Part shown: positions 28,046-36,906 of the stretch, piece after piece
Layout: each line of letters starts with the position of its first letter
Numbering within the stretch: the stretch's first letter is position 1
Source: an uncultured Rhodobiaceae bacterium
Lineage (GTDB): Bacteria > Pseudomonadota > Alphaproteobacteria > RS24
Assembly: GCA_937876775.1 (NCBI GenBank)
Contig: CALEFA010000006.1
Coordinates: 1 to 59,192 of the forward strand
DNA: 59,192 bases
Reading direction: 5' to 3'
Program-made: the position numbers and the translations under genes
The notes under the pieces: generated by a model
What the model was told of the DNA's origin: nothing
Database searches by the model: none
The model's input: the letters and a program-made list of their open reading frames with translations, nothing else

Positions 28046-29152
28046 CTAATCTAGTAAATCAGGCGTGGCTTTCTCTTCCACCTCGAGGCTGGTGATTTTA
28101 TCACCACGACTGATGATTTTGCGGGTCGAAACCTCAATCTGCTCAATGTCCTTATCGGCCTGTTCAAAATGCGACCGTAGCTTGCCTACTCTCTCGTTCA
28201 AGCGCGACACGTCTTCCAGCAAATTGCCGACTTCTTTTTGAATCAAACCCGCTTGCTCGCGCATTTTGACATCGCGCATGATGGCGCGCACTGTATTCAG
28301 GGTCAGCGACATGGTGTTCGGCGACACTGGATAGACGCGCAGGGCGCGGCATTTGTCGACCACATCGGGCAGGCTCAAATGCAATTCAGAAAAAATACTC
28401 TCCGAAGGCAGAAACATTAAAGCCGCATCGGCGGTTTCGCCGGAGACAATATATTTTTCAGCAATATCCGTCGCATGTTTCAGCGTATCGGTTTTCATTT
28501 GCGCCAGCGCCGCGCGTTTGTCGGCATCGCTGTCGGCACCACGAAATTTTTGAAACGCCTCCAGCGGAAACTTGCTATCGACAACCACCGGGCCAGGCGG
28601 GTTAGGCAATCGAATAAGGCAGTCTGCGCGCTTATTATTCGATAAAGTGTGCTGGAAACTATAGGCACTATCGGGCAGGCCATCGCGCACAATATCGGCT
28701 AATTGCGCCTCGCCAAATGCCCCGCGCGCTTGTTTGTTGTCGAGAATATGTTGCAGTTCAACAACTTGCCCCGATAGGGCGGTGATTTCTTGTTGTGCTT
28801 TATCGATGATTTGTAGCCGTTCCCCCAAATCACCGAGCGATCGGGTGGTTTTCTCGCGGCTTTCCTTGAGGTTCTCATTCACCGTTTTGAACACATTACC
28901 CAATTGCTCTGTCATGGTGCGGCTCAATTCACCACGCGCGACTTCCTGCGCTTCAGCCAGAGTGGCCAATCGCCCCGTCAATTCGCTTTGTTGTTGGTGC
29001 ATCATATTTAATGTGTGCAGCATGGTTTGCCGTTCAGCATCGGCTTGTGCCGCTTTTGTGGCCTCGGGCCCGGCTCTGCGGGTCAGCAGATAGGCCAGCC
29101 CAGCACCGATGGCCAGCGCCAGTGAAACAGCAATTAGTGTCAGTATATCCAT
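28046..29152 (-). CDS. rmuC: DNA recombination protein RmuC
   Basis: Putative nuclease-fold protein that limits rearrangements between inverted repeats. N-terminal membrane span (LIAVSLALAIGAGLAYLL), then a long coiled coil rich in Gln/Glu (about residues 30-130), then the RmuC core with GAFGEAQLADIV, DCLIRLPNPPGPVVVDSKFPLE and FLPSESIFSELH. 368 residues, normal. It diverges from def; about 80 bases separate the starts. Confidence 0.94.
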   Translation of the reverse strand: MDILTLIAVSLALAIGAGLAYLLTRRAGPEATKAAQADAERQTMLHTLNMMHQQQSELTGRLATLAEAQEVARGELSRTMTEQLGNVFKTVNENLKESREKTTRSLGDLGERLQIIDKAQQEITALSGQVVELQHILDNKQARGAFGEAQLADIVRDGLPDSAYSFQHTLSNNKRADCLIRLPNPPGPVVVDSKFPLEAFQKFRGADSDADKRAALAQMKTDTLKHATDIAEKYIVSGETADAALMFLPSESIFSELHLSLPDVVDKCRALRVYPVSPNTMSLTLNTVRAIMRDVKMREQAGLIQKEVGNLLEDVSRLNERVGKLRSHFEQADKDIEQIEVSTRKIISRGDKITSLEVEEKATPDLLD

Positions 29153-29231
29153 CTTTTCAGCTTACCCGATTCGGTGTTCTTGTTCGCCGCCAACCCTTGA
29201 CGCTCTGGGATCTAGGGCTTATTTCAAATAC

Positions 29232-29795
29232 ATGAGTGTAAGACCGATTATTGAAGTGCCCGACCCGCTTTTGAAAACCATCTCAACACCTGTTGAGGCG
29301 GTGACCGATGAAACGCGGGCCTTGATGGATGATATGGTGGAAACCATGTATGACGCCAATGGTATCGGCTTGGCGGCGATTCAGGTCGGCGTGAGCCAAC
29401 GTATTGTGGTGATGGATATTTCGCCCGATACTGATGAGCAAGACGACAAAGCTGAACGCTATGATTTATCGGGTCTCGAAGATGAAGGTGTGCGTTATTT
29501 CGTCAATCCAGAAATCACATGGGCATCGGATGAAACCAATAATTACCAAGAAGGCTGTTTATCCGTGCCCGGTTTTTATGATGATGTTGAGCGGCCTGCC
29601 CAATGCCGGGTGAAATTTCTCGATTATCATGGTGTCGAGCAAGAAATTGACTGCGACGGGCTGTTGGCGACATGTATTCAGCACGAGCTAGACCATTTGA
29701 ACGGCATTGTTTTTCTTGACCGCTTGTCGCGGCTGAAAAGACAGATGATTCTTAAAAAAATCCGCAAAGCCGAGCGCGACGCGGACGTCGCCTGA
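29232..29795 (+). CDS. def: Peptide deformylase
   Basis: Metalloenzyme that removes the formyl group from new proteins. Motif 1 GIGLAAIQVG near residue 46, motif 2 EGCLSVPG near 105, motif 3 QHELDHLNG near 148, giving the Cys-His-His metal set. An insertion of about 20 residues rich in Asp/Glu (after MDISPDTDEQDDKAE) lies between motifs 1 and 2. The ATG at 29232 (MSVRPIIEVPDPLL) matches family starts but lacks an evident Shine-Dalgarno. Heads the def-fmt-truA unit. 187 residues. Confidence 0.96.
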   Translation: MSVRPIIEVPDPLLKTISTPVEAVTDETRALMDDMVETMYDANGIGLAAIQVGVSQRIVVMDISPDTDEQDDKAERYDLSGLEDEGVRYFVNPEITWASDETNNYQEGCLSVPGFYDDVERPAQCRVKFLDYHGVEQEIDCDGLLATCIQHELDHLNGIVFLDRLSRLKRQMILKKIRKAERDADVA

Positions 29796-29802
29796 GCTGC
29801 CC

Positions 29803-30732
29803 ATGGCAATGCGTATCGTCTTCATGGGGACCCCCGATTTCGCGGTTCCCGCTTTCCAAGCCATTGTGGATGAGGGTCATGAGGTGATTGCCGCCTACAC
29901 ACGGCCTCCAGCTAAATCTGGCCGTGGCATGAAGCTCACGCCATCGCCGATTCACAGACTGGCGGAAGCGGCGCATGTGCCAGTGAAAACGCCTGATCGT
30001 TTGAAAGATCCGATTGAGCTAGCGACATTTGCTGACATGAAGCCTGATTTAGTCATTGTTGTCGCTTATGGGATGATTTTGCCGCAAAGCTGGCTCGACG
30101 TGCCGACACTAGGCTGCTGGAATATTCACGCGTCGCTATTGCCGCGTTGGCGCGGAGCGGCGCCTATTCAGCGGGCAATTATGGCTGGCGATCAAGAAAC
30201 CGGTGTCGCCATTATGCAAATGCAAGCTGGGTTGGATACCGGCCCCGTATTATTGAGTCAATCATGCGCTATTGCTGCCGATGACACGGCCGCCAGCCTG
30301 CACGATAAGTTGGCAATTCTTGGTGGCGCGGCTTTGCGGGAGGCGTTGCGCCAAGCTGATCGGCTCACGCCGCAGGCGCAGGAGCAACAAGGCATTTGCT
30401 ATGCCGAAAAAATTGATAAAGCCGAAGCGCGTCTTGACTGGCACAAGCCAGCCTCACTTCTTGACGCTCAAATTCGCGGGCTTTCGCCGTTTCCCGGGGC
30501 TTGGTTTGATATTGATGGCACGCGGGTAAAAATTCTGCGAGCGCGACCGCTCGATTTATCAGGGCGAGCCGGTCAAGTGGCCGATGCGGGTGCCGTTATT
30601 TACTGCGGCCAAGGGGCGTTAGAGCTGATTGAGGTGCAACGGGCAGGCAAAGCGGCCATGCCGGCAACCGAATTTATGCGGGCTGGCCTATTACCAGCTG
30701 GTAAAGTTTTGACCTCGGCTGAGGGCGATTAA
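29803..30732 (+). CDS. fmt: Methionyl-tRNA formyltransferase
   Basis: Formylates initiator Met-tRNA using 10-formyl-tetrahydrofolate. N-terminal catalytic domain: MRIVFMGTPDFAVPAFQAI, VVAYGMILPQ, and NIHASLLPRWRGAAPIQRA carrying the Asn-His-Asp catalytic set with LDTGPVLL. The C-terminal OB-like domain (INxLSPFPGAWF-type RGLSPFPGAWFDI) binds tRNA. 309 residues. Either ATG 29803 or 29809 could be used. Seven bases after def; the two act at opposite ends of the formyl cycle. Confidence 0.96.
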   Translation: MAMRIVFMGTPDFAVPAFQAIVDEGHEVIAAYTRPPAKSGRGMKLTPSPIHRLAEAAHVPVKTPDRLKDPIELATFADMKPDLVIVVAYGMILPQSWLDVPTLGCWNIHASLLPRWRGAAPIQRAIMAGDQETGVAIMQMQAGLDTGPVLLSQSCAIAADDTAASLHDKLAILGGAALREALRQADRLTPQAQEQQGICYAEKIDKAEARLDWHKPASLLDAQIRGLSPFPGAWFDIDGTRVKILRARPLDLSGRAGQVADAGAVIYCGQGALELIEVQRAGKAAMPATEFMRAGLLPAGKVLTSAEGD

Positions 30733-30733
30733 T

Positions 30734-31504
30734 ATGCGCTATCGATTGACGATTGAATATGATGGCGCGCCTTTTTGCGGTTGGCAAAGCCAAGCCGATG
30801 GCGGCGCTGTGCAAGACGCCCTAATGCGAGCGATTGAAAATTTTTGTGCTGAAAAAGTGACTGTCTTTGGTGCCGGTCGTACCGACACTGGTGTGCACGC
30901 TCGCGGGCAGGTGGCGCATATTGACCTGCAAAGCGCACCACGGCCAGACAAATTGCGCGATGGGGTGAATTATCATCTCAAGCCCTTACCGGTCGCCTTG
31001 ATAGACGTTAGCCCGGCCCGCGATGATTTCGACGCACGGTTTTCGGCGCTGGCGCGGCATTATGAATATCGCATTATTTCGCGCCGCGCGCCGTTGGCGC
31101 TTGACCATCAACAGGCTTGGTGGGTGCCGCAACCCCTTGATGTCGCTGCCATGAATGATGCGGCGCAATGCCTTTTGGGGCGGCATGATTTTACCACCTT
31201 TCGTTCCACCCAATGCCAGGCGGCGTCACCAGTGCGTTCGCTCGACCGTTTGAGTGTCGAGCAGCGCGGCGATAGTATTGTGATTTCAGCGTCAGCGCGG
31301 TCTTTCTTGCACAATCAAGTGCGCTCACTGGCTGGCAGTTTGAAACGCGTCGGTGATGGCAAATGGCAAAAACAAGACCTTGCCAATGCGCTGGCGGCTT
31401 GCGACCGCGCCGCTTGTGCGCAAGTGGCACCCGGCCATGGCCTGACATTCTTGCACGTCGATTATCCGGCTTACATGCTCGAGAGCCCAGATCAGGCGAA
31501 ATAG
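30734..31504 (+). CDS. truA: tRNA pseudouridine(38-40) synthase TruA
   Basis: Isomerises uridines 38-40 in tRNA anticodon arms. The signature GRTDTGVHARGQVAH contains the catalytic aspartate near residue 54; later blocks FLHNQVRSLAGSLKRVG and APGHGLTFLHVDYP are typical. 256 residues. The start follows the fmt stop by one base (TAATATG junction). The last 13 bases overlap the convergent dapE gene. Confidence 0.96.
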   Translation: MRYRLTIEYDGAPFCGWQSQADGGAVQDALMRAIENFCAEKVTVFGAGRTDTGVHARGQVAHIDLQSAPRPDKLRDGVNYHLKPLPVALIDVSPARDDFDARFSALARHYEYRIISRRAPLALDHQQAWWVPQPLDVAAMNDAAQCLLGRHDFTTFRSTQCQAASPVRSLDRLSVEQRGDSIVISASARSFLHNQVRSLAGSLKRVGDGKWQKQDLANALAACDRAACAQVAPGHGLTFLHVDYPAYMLESPDQAK

Positions 31505-32640
31505 CTGGTCAATAAAATACGGTAAATATCATTGAGCTGGCGGATGTCGTCCAATGGCACGCGCTCATCAACCTTGTGCATGGTTTGGCCGACAAGACCG
31601 AACTCTACGACGCGCGTAATGTTTTTAATAAAGCGCGCATCGGAGGTGCCGCCGCTGGTCGACAGCACCGCTTCGCGGCCGGTCACTTCAGTGATGGCGG
31701 CACTTAATTGCTCAACAAAAGGCCCGGGCTGCGTCAGAAAACAATCGCCAGTGTGTGACAGCTCAAGATCATAGCCGGCCGTGCCAGCGCTTTCGTCAAG
31801 CCGCGCGCGCACCCAATGGCTGATGGTCTCGGCATTCCAATGGTCATTATAGCGAATGTTAAACCTTGCATGAGCTTGGGCCGGAATAATATTGGTCGTT
31901 GCATTGCCGACGTCGAAACTGGTGATTTCTAAATTCGACGGCTGGAAATGTTCGCTGCCATCGTCCAGTGACTGACTGGCCAAATGATTGACCATGGCAA
32001 TCAGTTGCGGCACTGGATTATCGGCCAAATGTGGATAGGCGACATGGCCCTGTGTGCCAACGACGCTGATCACCCCATTGACGCTGCCACGGCGGCCAAT
32101 TTTGATCATATCGCCCAAAACATCAGGATTGGTCGGCTCGCCAACAAGACAATCATCAATGATTTCGCCTTGTTCTTCGAGCCAGGTGAGCATTTTTCGT
32201 GTGCCATTGATCGACGGGCCTTCTTCATCGCCGGTGATCAATAGGCTGATAGAGCCATCGGGTGCGCCATGGGCGTCCAAAAATTGTGACACGCCACCGA
32301 CGAAAGCGGCGATGGCGCCTTTCATATCTGCGGCGCCACGCCCCCATAGGGCTTGCTCGCGAATTTCGCCAGCGAAGGGGTCGACCTGCCAGTCATCAGC
32401 GGCGCCAACCGGCACCACATCTGTGTGGCCAGCGAAACAAATATTTGGCCCCAGCGTGCCGAGGCGCGCATAGAGATTATCGACATTGGCCGTGCCTTCT
32501 TCGCTAAATGGCAAGCGCGTACAGGTGAAGCCAAGGCTTTCCAGTTCGGCTTGTAATCTATCCAAAGCGCCAGCGTCTTCTGGCGTTACCGACGGGCAAC
32601 GAATAAGATCAGCGGCAAAGGCGACGGGATCAATGGCCAT
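31492..32640 (-). CDS. dapE: Succinyl-diaminopimelate desuccinylase DapE
   Basis: Two-zinc M20 hydrolase making LL-diaminopimelate for lysine and peptidoglycan. Metal ligands appear in CFAGHTDVVP, GRGAADMKG, TGDEEGPS and, near the C-terminus, TMHKVDERV. 382 residues, normal. It starts one base after dapD (TAATATG junction), so successive pathway enzymes are co-translated. Last gene of the rpmH-to-dapE block. Confidence 0.96.
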   Translation of the reverse strand: MAIDPVAFAADLIRCPSVTPEDAGALDRLQAELESLGFTCTRLPFSEEGTANVDNLYARLGTLGPNICFAGHTDVVPVGAADDWQVDPFAGEIREQALWGRGAADMKGAIAAFVGGVSQFLDAHGAPDGSISLLITGDEEGPSINGTRKMLTWLEEQGEIIDDCLVGEPTNPDVLGDMIKIGRRGSVNGVISVVGTQGHVAYPHLADNPVPQLIAMVNHLASQSLDDGSEHFQPSNLEITSFDVGNATTNIIPAQAHARFNIRYNDHWNAETISHWVRARLDESAGTAGYDLELSHTGDCFLTQPGPFVEQLSAAITEVTGREAVLSTSGGTSDARFIKNITRVVEFGLVGQTMHKVDERVPLDDIRQLNDIYRILLTSYFA

Positions 32641-32641
32641 A

Positions 32642-33469
32642 TTAATCTCTCAACAGCTCATTGACGGAGGTTTTTGAACGGGTCTGGGCGTCGACGGTTT
32701 TGACAATGACCGCACATGCTAAAGCGGGCTGATCGGGGCCAGCCGGCAAAGTGCCCGGCACCACAACCGAATAGGCTGGCACTTCACCGCGGTATATTGT
32801 GCCGGTGGCGCGGTCTACGATTTTGGTCGAACCGGAAATAAACACGCCCATGGACAGCACCGCGCCTTCGCGCACAATGACCCCTTCAGCGACTTCTGAA
32901 CGCGCACCGATAAAGCAATTATCTTCAATAATCACCGGCCCAGCTTGCAATGGCTCCAACACACCACCAATACCCGCGCCGCCTGAAATATGAACATTCT
33001 TACCGATTTGCGCGCATGAACCGACAGTCGCCCATGTGTCGACCATGGTACCGCTATCAACATAGGCGCCGAGGTTCACAAAACTTGGCATCAGGACGAC
33101 ACCGGGCGCAATATAAGCGGAGCGGCGCACGATACAATTTGGTACAGCGCGGAAACCAGCCTGTTGAAACGCTGCGGCATCCCAGCCATCAAATTTTGAC
33201 GGCACTTTGTCCCACCAGCTCGAGTCGCCTGGGCCATTTGAAATGGTGGTCATATCATTCAGACGGAAGGACAAGAGCACGGCTTTCTTCAACCATTGGT
33301 TGACATGCCATTGGCCATCCTTTTTCTCGGCCACGCGGGCTTTGCCGCTATCTAGCAATGAAAGGGCTTGGTTCACACCGTCGCGCACATCGCCATGCGT
33401 TTCGGCATTGATTGTTGCGGCATCCTTAAAGGCGGCGTTGATAAGCTGTTCTAGCGCGTTCATATCCAT
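32642..33469 (-). CDS. dapD: Tetrahydrodipicolinate N-succinyltransferase DapD
   Basis: Adds succinyl to tetrahydrodipicolinate in diaminopimelate synthesis. An N-terminal helical domain precedes a left-handed beta-helix of hexapeptide repeats ([40 protein letters not shown]). 275 residues, normal. AGGAA stands before the ATG. Confirms the succinylase branch of the pathway in this organism. Confidence 0.97.
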   Translation of the reverse strand: MDMNALEQLINAAFKDAATINAETHGDVRDGVNQALSLLDSGKARVAEKKDGQWHVNQWLKKAVLLSFRLNDMTTISNGPGDSSWWDKVPSKFDGWDAAAFQQAGFRAVPNCIVRRSAYIAPGVVLMPSFVNLGAYVDSGTMVDTWATVGSCAQIGKNVHISGGAGIGGVLEPLQAGPVIIEDNCFIGARSEVAEGVIVREGAVLSMGVFISGSTKIVDRATGTIYRGEVPAYSVVVPGTLPAGPDQPALACAVIVKTVDAQTRSKTSVNELLRD

Positions 33470-33522
33470 CGAAATTCCTATCTGTAAATCTACGGGGGAA
33501 ATTAGCAGTCACTGAGCACAAG

Positions 33523-34227
33523 TCAATGAGCGGCGTCGAGTGAGACCAGAATAGAGCGCAAAAAAGCCGTCAAATCAGTGGTCTTATGGTCGATAAAATT
33601 AATCTCATCCATCGGCGTGCGTCCATTCATGCCAATATGACCGTCGCCATTATCATCTTCATGATGCACCAGAACGGTTTGCATGCCGATTTTATGGGCG
33701 GGCGCTAAATTGCGAGCCATATCCTCGAAAAACACCGCCTGATTGGCTTCGATGCCAAATCTTTCGGTCATTGTCGGATAAATATCGGCATTGGGTTTGG
33801 GAATATAATTGGCCGCCACAATGTCAAACACATCGGTAAATAAATGCCGCACGCCAAGCCGTTCCGAGACCCGATCAGCATGACCAGTGGTGCCATTGGT
33901 AAAAATAAATTTGCGGCCGGGCAAGGCGTCAATGGCGGCGGCTAACTCTGGGTCTGGCGACAAAACGGTGACGTCAATGTCATGCACAAATTCGAGGAAT
34001 TCGTCTGGCGGAATATTATGACGGTTCATCAACCCCGACAGGGTGGTGCCATATTCGCCAAGATAATCTTTTTGTAGGCGAAAGGCCTCATCTTTATCGA
34101 CGTTCAGCACGCGCTGGATAAAGCCGGTCATGCGGACATCAATCTGGTGGAATAAATTATAATCTGTTGGGTAAAGCGTGTTGTCGAGGTCGAACACCCA
34201 AGCGTTAATGTTGGAAAAATTTTGCAT
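33523..34227 (-). CDS. HAD-family pyrimidine 5'-nucleotidase-like phosphatase
   Basis: HAD hydrolase: nucleophile motif WVFDLDNTLYP at about residues 11-21, second motif FTNGT near 110, and an acidic C-terminal motif FFEDMARNL. The pattern DLDNTLYP with the cap region matches the pyrimidine 5'-nucleotidase (SDT1/yjjG-like) group; the physiological substrate is uncertain. 234 residues. It lies between DUF1036 and dapD, a position conserved in many alphaproteobacteria. Confidence 0.85.
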   Translation of the reverse strand: MQNFSNINAWVFDLDNTLYPTDYNLFHQIDVRMTGFIQRVLNVDKDEAFRLQKDYLGEYGTTLSGLMNRHNIPPDEFLEFVHDIDVTVLSPDPELAAAIDALPGRKFIFTNGTTGHADRVSERLGVRHLFTDVFDIVAANYIPKPNADIYPTMTERFGIEANQAVFFEDMARNLAPAHKIGMQTVLVHHEDDNGDGHIGMNGRTPMDEINFIDHKTTDLTAFLRSILVSLDAAH

Positions 34228-34241
34228 GGCTTGGGGTACCC

Positions 34242-35276
34242 TTACTCTTCAAGATTGACAAGCCATTTGCTGGTGGCGCCTGTGTCAATTTTTACAAACT
34301 TTGCTGTTTCATATCCGCGTGCGCGGCAATTTTGCGTGCCTACGATTGAAAAACGCGTGTTTTTTATACACATGTCGAAATCACCGCTCCATTTTTTTTG
34401 CCTTCCGGCATGGATGATGGCTTGGTCGTTCTCATCGACGGCTTCGGCATAGTAGAAATAGAACCGGTCGTTCAAATCTTGGTTAATCGCTTGCGCGCAC
34501 TGTTTGGGCGCAATCCGCAACCAGCCACTGCTGACGAAACCCTCATCGACCAATTGCCCGCTGGCGGCCCAGATGAGATTATCGGTTTTATTGCATAAAA
34601 TAAGCCCGCGTTCGGCGGCTTTTTGGCGTGCGGTTTTAATCATTTGGGCAATTAATTTTTTACCCTCCGGCTTGCCTGAAATTTGAAACCGAAGGCGATA
34701 GGCGGCCTCTGCATCGTTGGTACGTCGGCCGCCAAAACCGTCAATCACCCCAATATCATATTGCAGGTCAGACAAAAGGCGTTGAACGCCCGCCATAGTG
34801 GCGCGGCGTTTGCCGTAATTATTCTTCTCGGTAAAGGTGACCAAAAGATTGGCGCCTCGCCCCGCCACTGGAGCAAAATTGGCTTCGACATAACCGCGTC
34901 GGCGGCATTCGCGGCGCCCTTCGACGACAAAATCCTTGCCATTTTCGCCAATGCAAAACCGTTCAAGCCCATCAAAAACCAAGCCGTCACCGGCATGGGC
35001 TCGGTCTGATTTGGCAAATACAAAGGCTTGCGCTTGCTCGGGAATTTCTGCCCGTGCGGTTACGCAATCACCGGGTAAAATAACCTGCCACCCTTCGGCT
35101 TTGCTGGCCACACCCAAAGTATAGGCGGTAGCGGCTTGCAGCACATAGCTGGTTTCATTGCATAATTTGACACTGGCGTGGGCGCTCATATGGCTGCCGA
35201 AAGCCGGCATAAACAGGATTGCGAGCGCAAGAATGAAGGCGCTGAAGGCGGCAGATATGTGACGCCCAAATGCCAT
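34242..35276 (-). CDS. Secreted protein with two DUF1036 domains
   Basis: Function unknown. A signal peptide (FILALAILFMPAFG) opens the protein. A first DUF1036 copy (VKLCNETSYVLQAATAY through WQVILPGDC and RRECRRRGY) is followed by a small helical segment with a peptidoglycan-binding-like pattern (VQRLLSDLQYDIGVIDGFGG). A second DUF1036 copy follows (LILCNKTDNLIWAASGQ, WLRIAPKQC, TQNCRARGYETAKF). The cysteines recur at matching positions in both copies, so disulfides in the periplasm are likely. It starts one base after argB (TAATATG). Confidence 0.8.
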   Translation of the reverse strand: MAFGRHISAAFSAFILALAILFMPAFGSHMSAHASVKLCNETSYVLQAATAYTLGVASKAEGWQVILPGDCVTARAEIPEQAQAFVFAKSDRAHAGDGLVFDGLERFCIGENGKDFVVEGRRECRRRGYVEANFAPVAGRGANLLVTFTEKNNYGKRRATMAGVQRLLSDLQYDIGVIDGFGGRRTNDAEAAYRLRFQISGKPEGKKLIAQMIKTARQKAAERGLILCNKTDNLIWAASGQLVDEGFVSSGWLRIAPKQCAQAINQDLNDRFYFYYAEAVDENDQAIIHAGRQKKWSGDFDMCIKNTRFSIVGTQNCRARGYETAKFVKIDTGATSKWLVNLEE

Positions 35277-35277
35277 A

Positions 35278-36204
35278 TTAATGCACCAGCGTACCGGCGC
35301 CTAATTCGGTGAATAATTCGAGCAAAATCGCGTGCGGCACACGGCCGTCCAAAATCGCCGTCGCTGTGACGCCGTTTTTCACCGCATCAATGGCGGTTTG
35401 CAATTTTGGAATCATGCCACCTTGCGCTGTTCCATTGCGAATCAATGTTGCCGCTTGGCGGGTGCTTAGGCGTTCAATCAAGGCGCCTTTTTTATCGAGC
35501 ACGCCAGTCACATCCGTCAGCATCAACAGCCGTTCGGCATTTAAGGCGGCGGCCAAGGCACCGGCAGCCGTGTCGGCGTTTACATTCAGCGTCTGTCCGT
35601 CTTCGGAAGTGGCAATCGGTGCCACCACTGGAATCAGGTCAGATTTTAGCATCACATCCAGCACATCTGTGTTGATGGTTTTTGGCGTGCCGACAAAGCC
35701 CAAGTTAACCGCCTTATCAATATTTGATGACGGGTCAGCTTTGCGCGCACGGGTTTTTCTGGCGATGATTAAATTGGCGTCCTTGCCCGACAGGCCAACG
35801 GCGCGCCCACCGGCTTGGTTAAGAGCAGTGACAATTTGCTTATTAATGGCGCCCGCTAAAACCATTTCGACAACTTCAATCGTTTGCGCGTCAGTGACCC
35901 GCAAGCCGTTTTGAAATTGGCTTTTAATATTTAACCGTTCCAGCATAGAGGCAATCTGTGGGCCACCGCCATGCACGACGATTGGGTTGACGCCAGATTG
36001 TTTCAGCAAGACAACATCGCGGGCGAAAAGCTCTGCCAAGGCAGCATCACCCATGGCGTGCCCACCATATTTGACGACCACGGTTTTGCGATCATAGCGC
36101 TGCATAAACGGCAAGGCTTCTGTCAGCACATGCGCTTGTGCCAGCCAATCCGCACTATTGGTAGCTTGTTTCTGATCAATCTTTGATTTGCTTTTCGACG
36201 CCAT
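35278..36204 (-). CDS. argB: Acetylglutamate kinase ArgB
   Basis: Phosphorylates N-acetylglutamate in arginine synthesis. Amino-acid-kinase fold: [10 protein letters not shown] near residue 44, VVHGGGPQI, the arginine-pathway block [10 protein letters not shown], and a C-terminal [18 protein letters not shown]. An extra N-terminal helix ahead of the kinase fold ([20 protein letters not shown]) is the part that confers arginine feedback in hexameric forms. 308 residues, normal. Confidence 0.96.
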   Translation of the reverse strand: MASKSKSKIDQKQATNSADWLAQAHVLTEALPFMQRYDRKTVVVKYGGHAMGDAALAELFARDVVLLKQSGVNPIVVHGGGPQIASMLERLNIKSQFQNGLRVTDAQTIEVVEMVLAGAINKQIVTALNQAGGRAVGLSGKDANLIIARKTRARKADPSSNIDKAVNLGFVGTPKTINTDVLDVMLKSDLIPVVAPIATSEDGQTLNVNADTAAGALAAALNAERLLMLTDVTGVLDKKGALIERLSTRQAATLIRNGTAQGGMIPKLQTAIDAVKNGVTATAILDGRVPHAILLELFTELGAGTLVH

Positions 36205-36228
36205 GACGCGACCCTCATAACCTATTGA

Positions 36229-36903
36229 TTAAGCTTTATAGCCTAATTGATCGATCTCAACCAGACTTGCAAATGCCGCGCGCACATCATCAATGCCGGT
36301 GCCTTTTTCGCTTGAGCTTGGCAAGACCACCGGGTGGGCTGCGGGACGTTTGAGAAGCGCGGTTTGCGTTTCTTCTATAACCCGCGCCAATTGGGTTGTT
36401 TTGATTTTGTCGACCTTCGTCAGAACGATTTGATAAGACACAGCCGCCTTGTCGAGGTCATCCATCATCAGCAAATCATTGGCTTTCAGACCATGGCGGC
36501 TATCGACCAGCATGAACACGCGCCGCAAATTGGGTCGGCCGCGCAAATATGTGTTGAGCAATTCATTCCACGCAGCGATTTTAGACTTGCTCTCTCGGGC
36601 ATATCCATAGCCCGGCAAATCTACCAGCCAGGCTGCGCCAGGTTCACGATTGGGCGCCAGCATGAAAAAATTCAGCTCCTGCGTGCGCCCAGGTGTGTTT
36701 GACGTGCGCGCCAGCCCTTTTTGATTGGTGAGCGCATTAATCAAGCTGGACTTGCCTACATTGGAACGGCCAGCAAAGGCGATTTCAATATGGTCGGCTT
36801 CGGGCAATTTCTCTAAAGCAACGACGCCGAGGCGAAACTCAGTGCCTTGGGCAAATAGCCAGCGCCCGCGTTTGCGTTGGGCTTCTTCTTCGCTCATCGA
36901 CAT
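36229..36903 (-). CDS. engB: Ribosome biogenesis GTPase EngB/YihA
   Basis: Small essential GTPase in late 50S assembly. P-loop FAGRSNVGKSSLINALTNQ at about residues 43-61, TSNTPGRTQELNFF, VDLPGYGYA, and TKVDK. 224 residues, normal. It starts three bases after the yidC stop. rnpA-yidC-engB order is typical of alphaproteobacteria. Confidence 0.96.
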   Translation of the reverse strand: MSMSEEEAQRKRGRWLFAQGTEFRLGVVALEKLPEADHIEIAFAGRSNVGKSSLINALTNQKGLARTSNTPGRTQELNFFMLAPNREPGAAWLVDLPGYGYARESKSKIAAWNELLNTYLRGRPNLRRVFMLVDSRHGLKANDLLMMDDLDKAAVSYQIVLTKVDKIKTTQLARVIEETQTALLKRPAAHPVVLPSSSEKGTGIDDVRAAFASLVEIDQLGYKA

Positions 36904-36906
36904 TGG

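Noticed and set aside
35309-35914. 201-codon plus-strand ORF
   Set aside because: Antisense to argB, whose motifs are intact; Ser/Ala-rich low-information composition.
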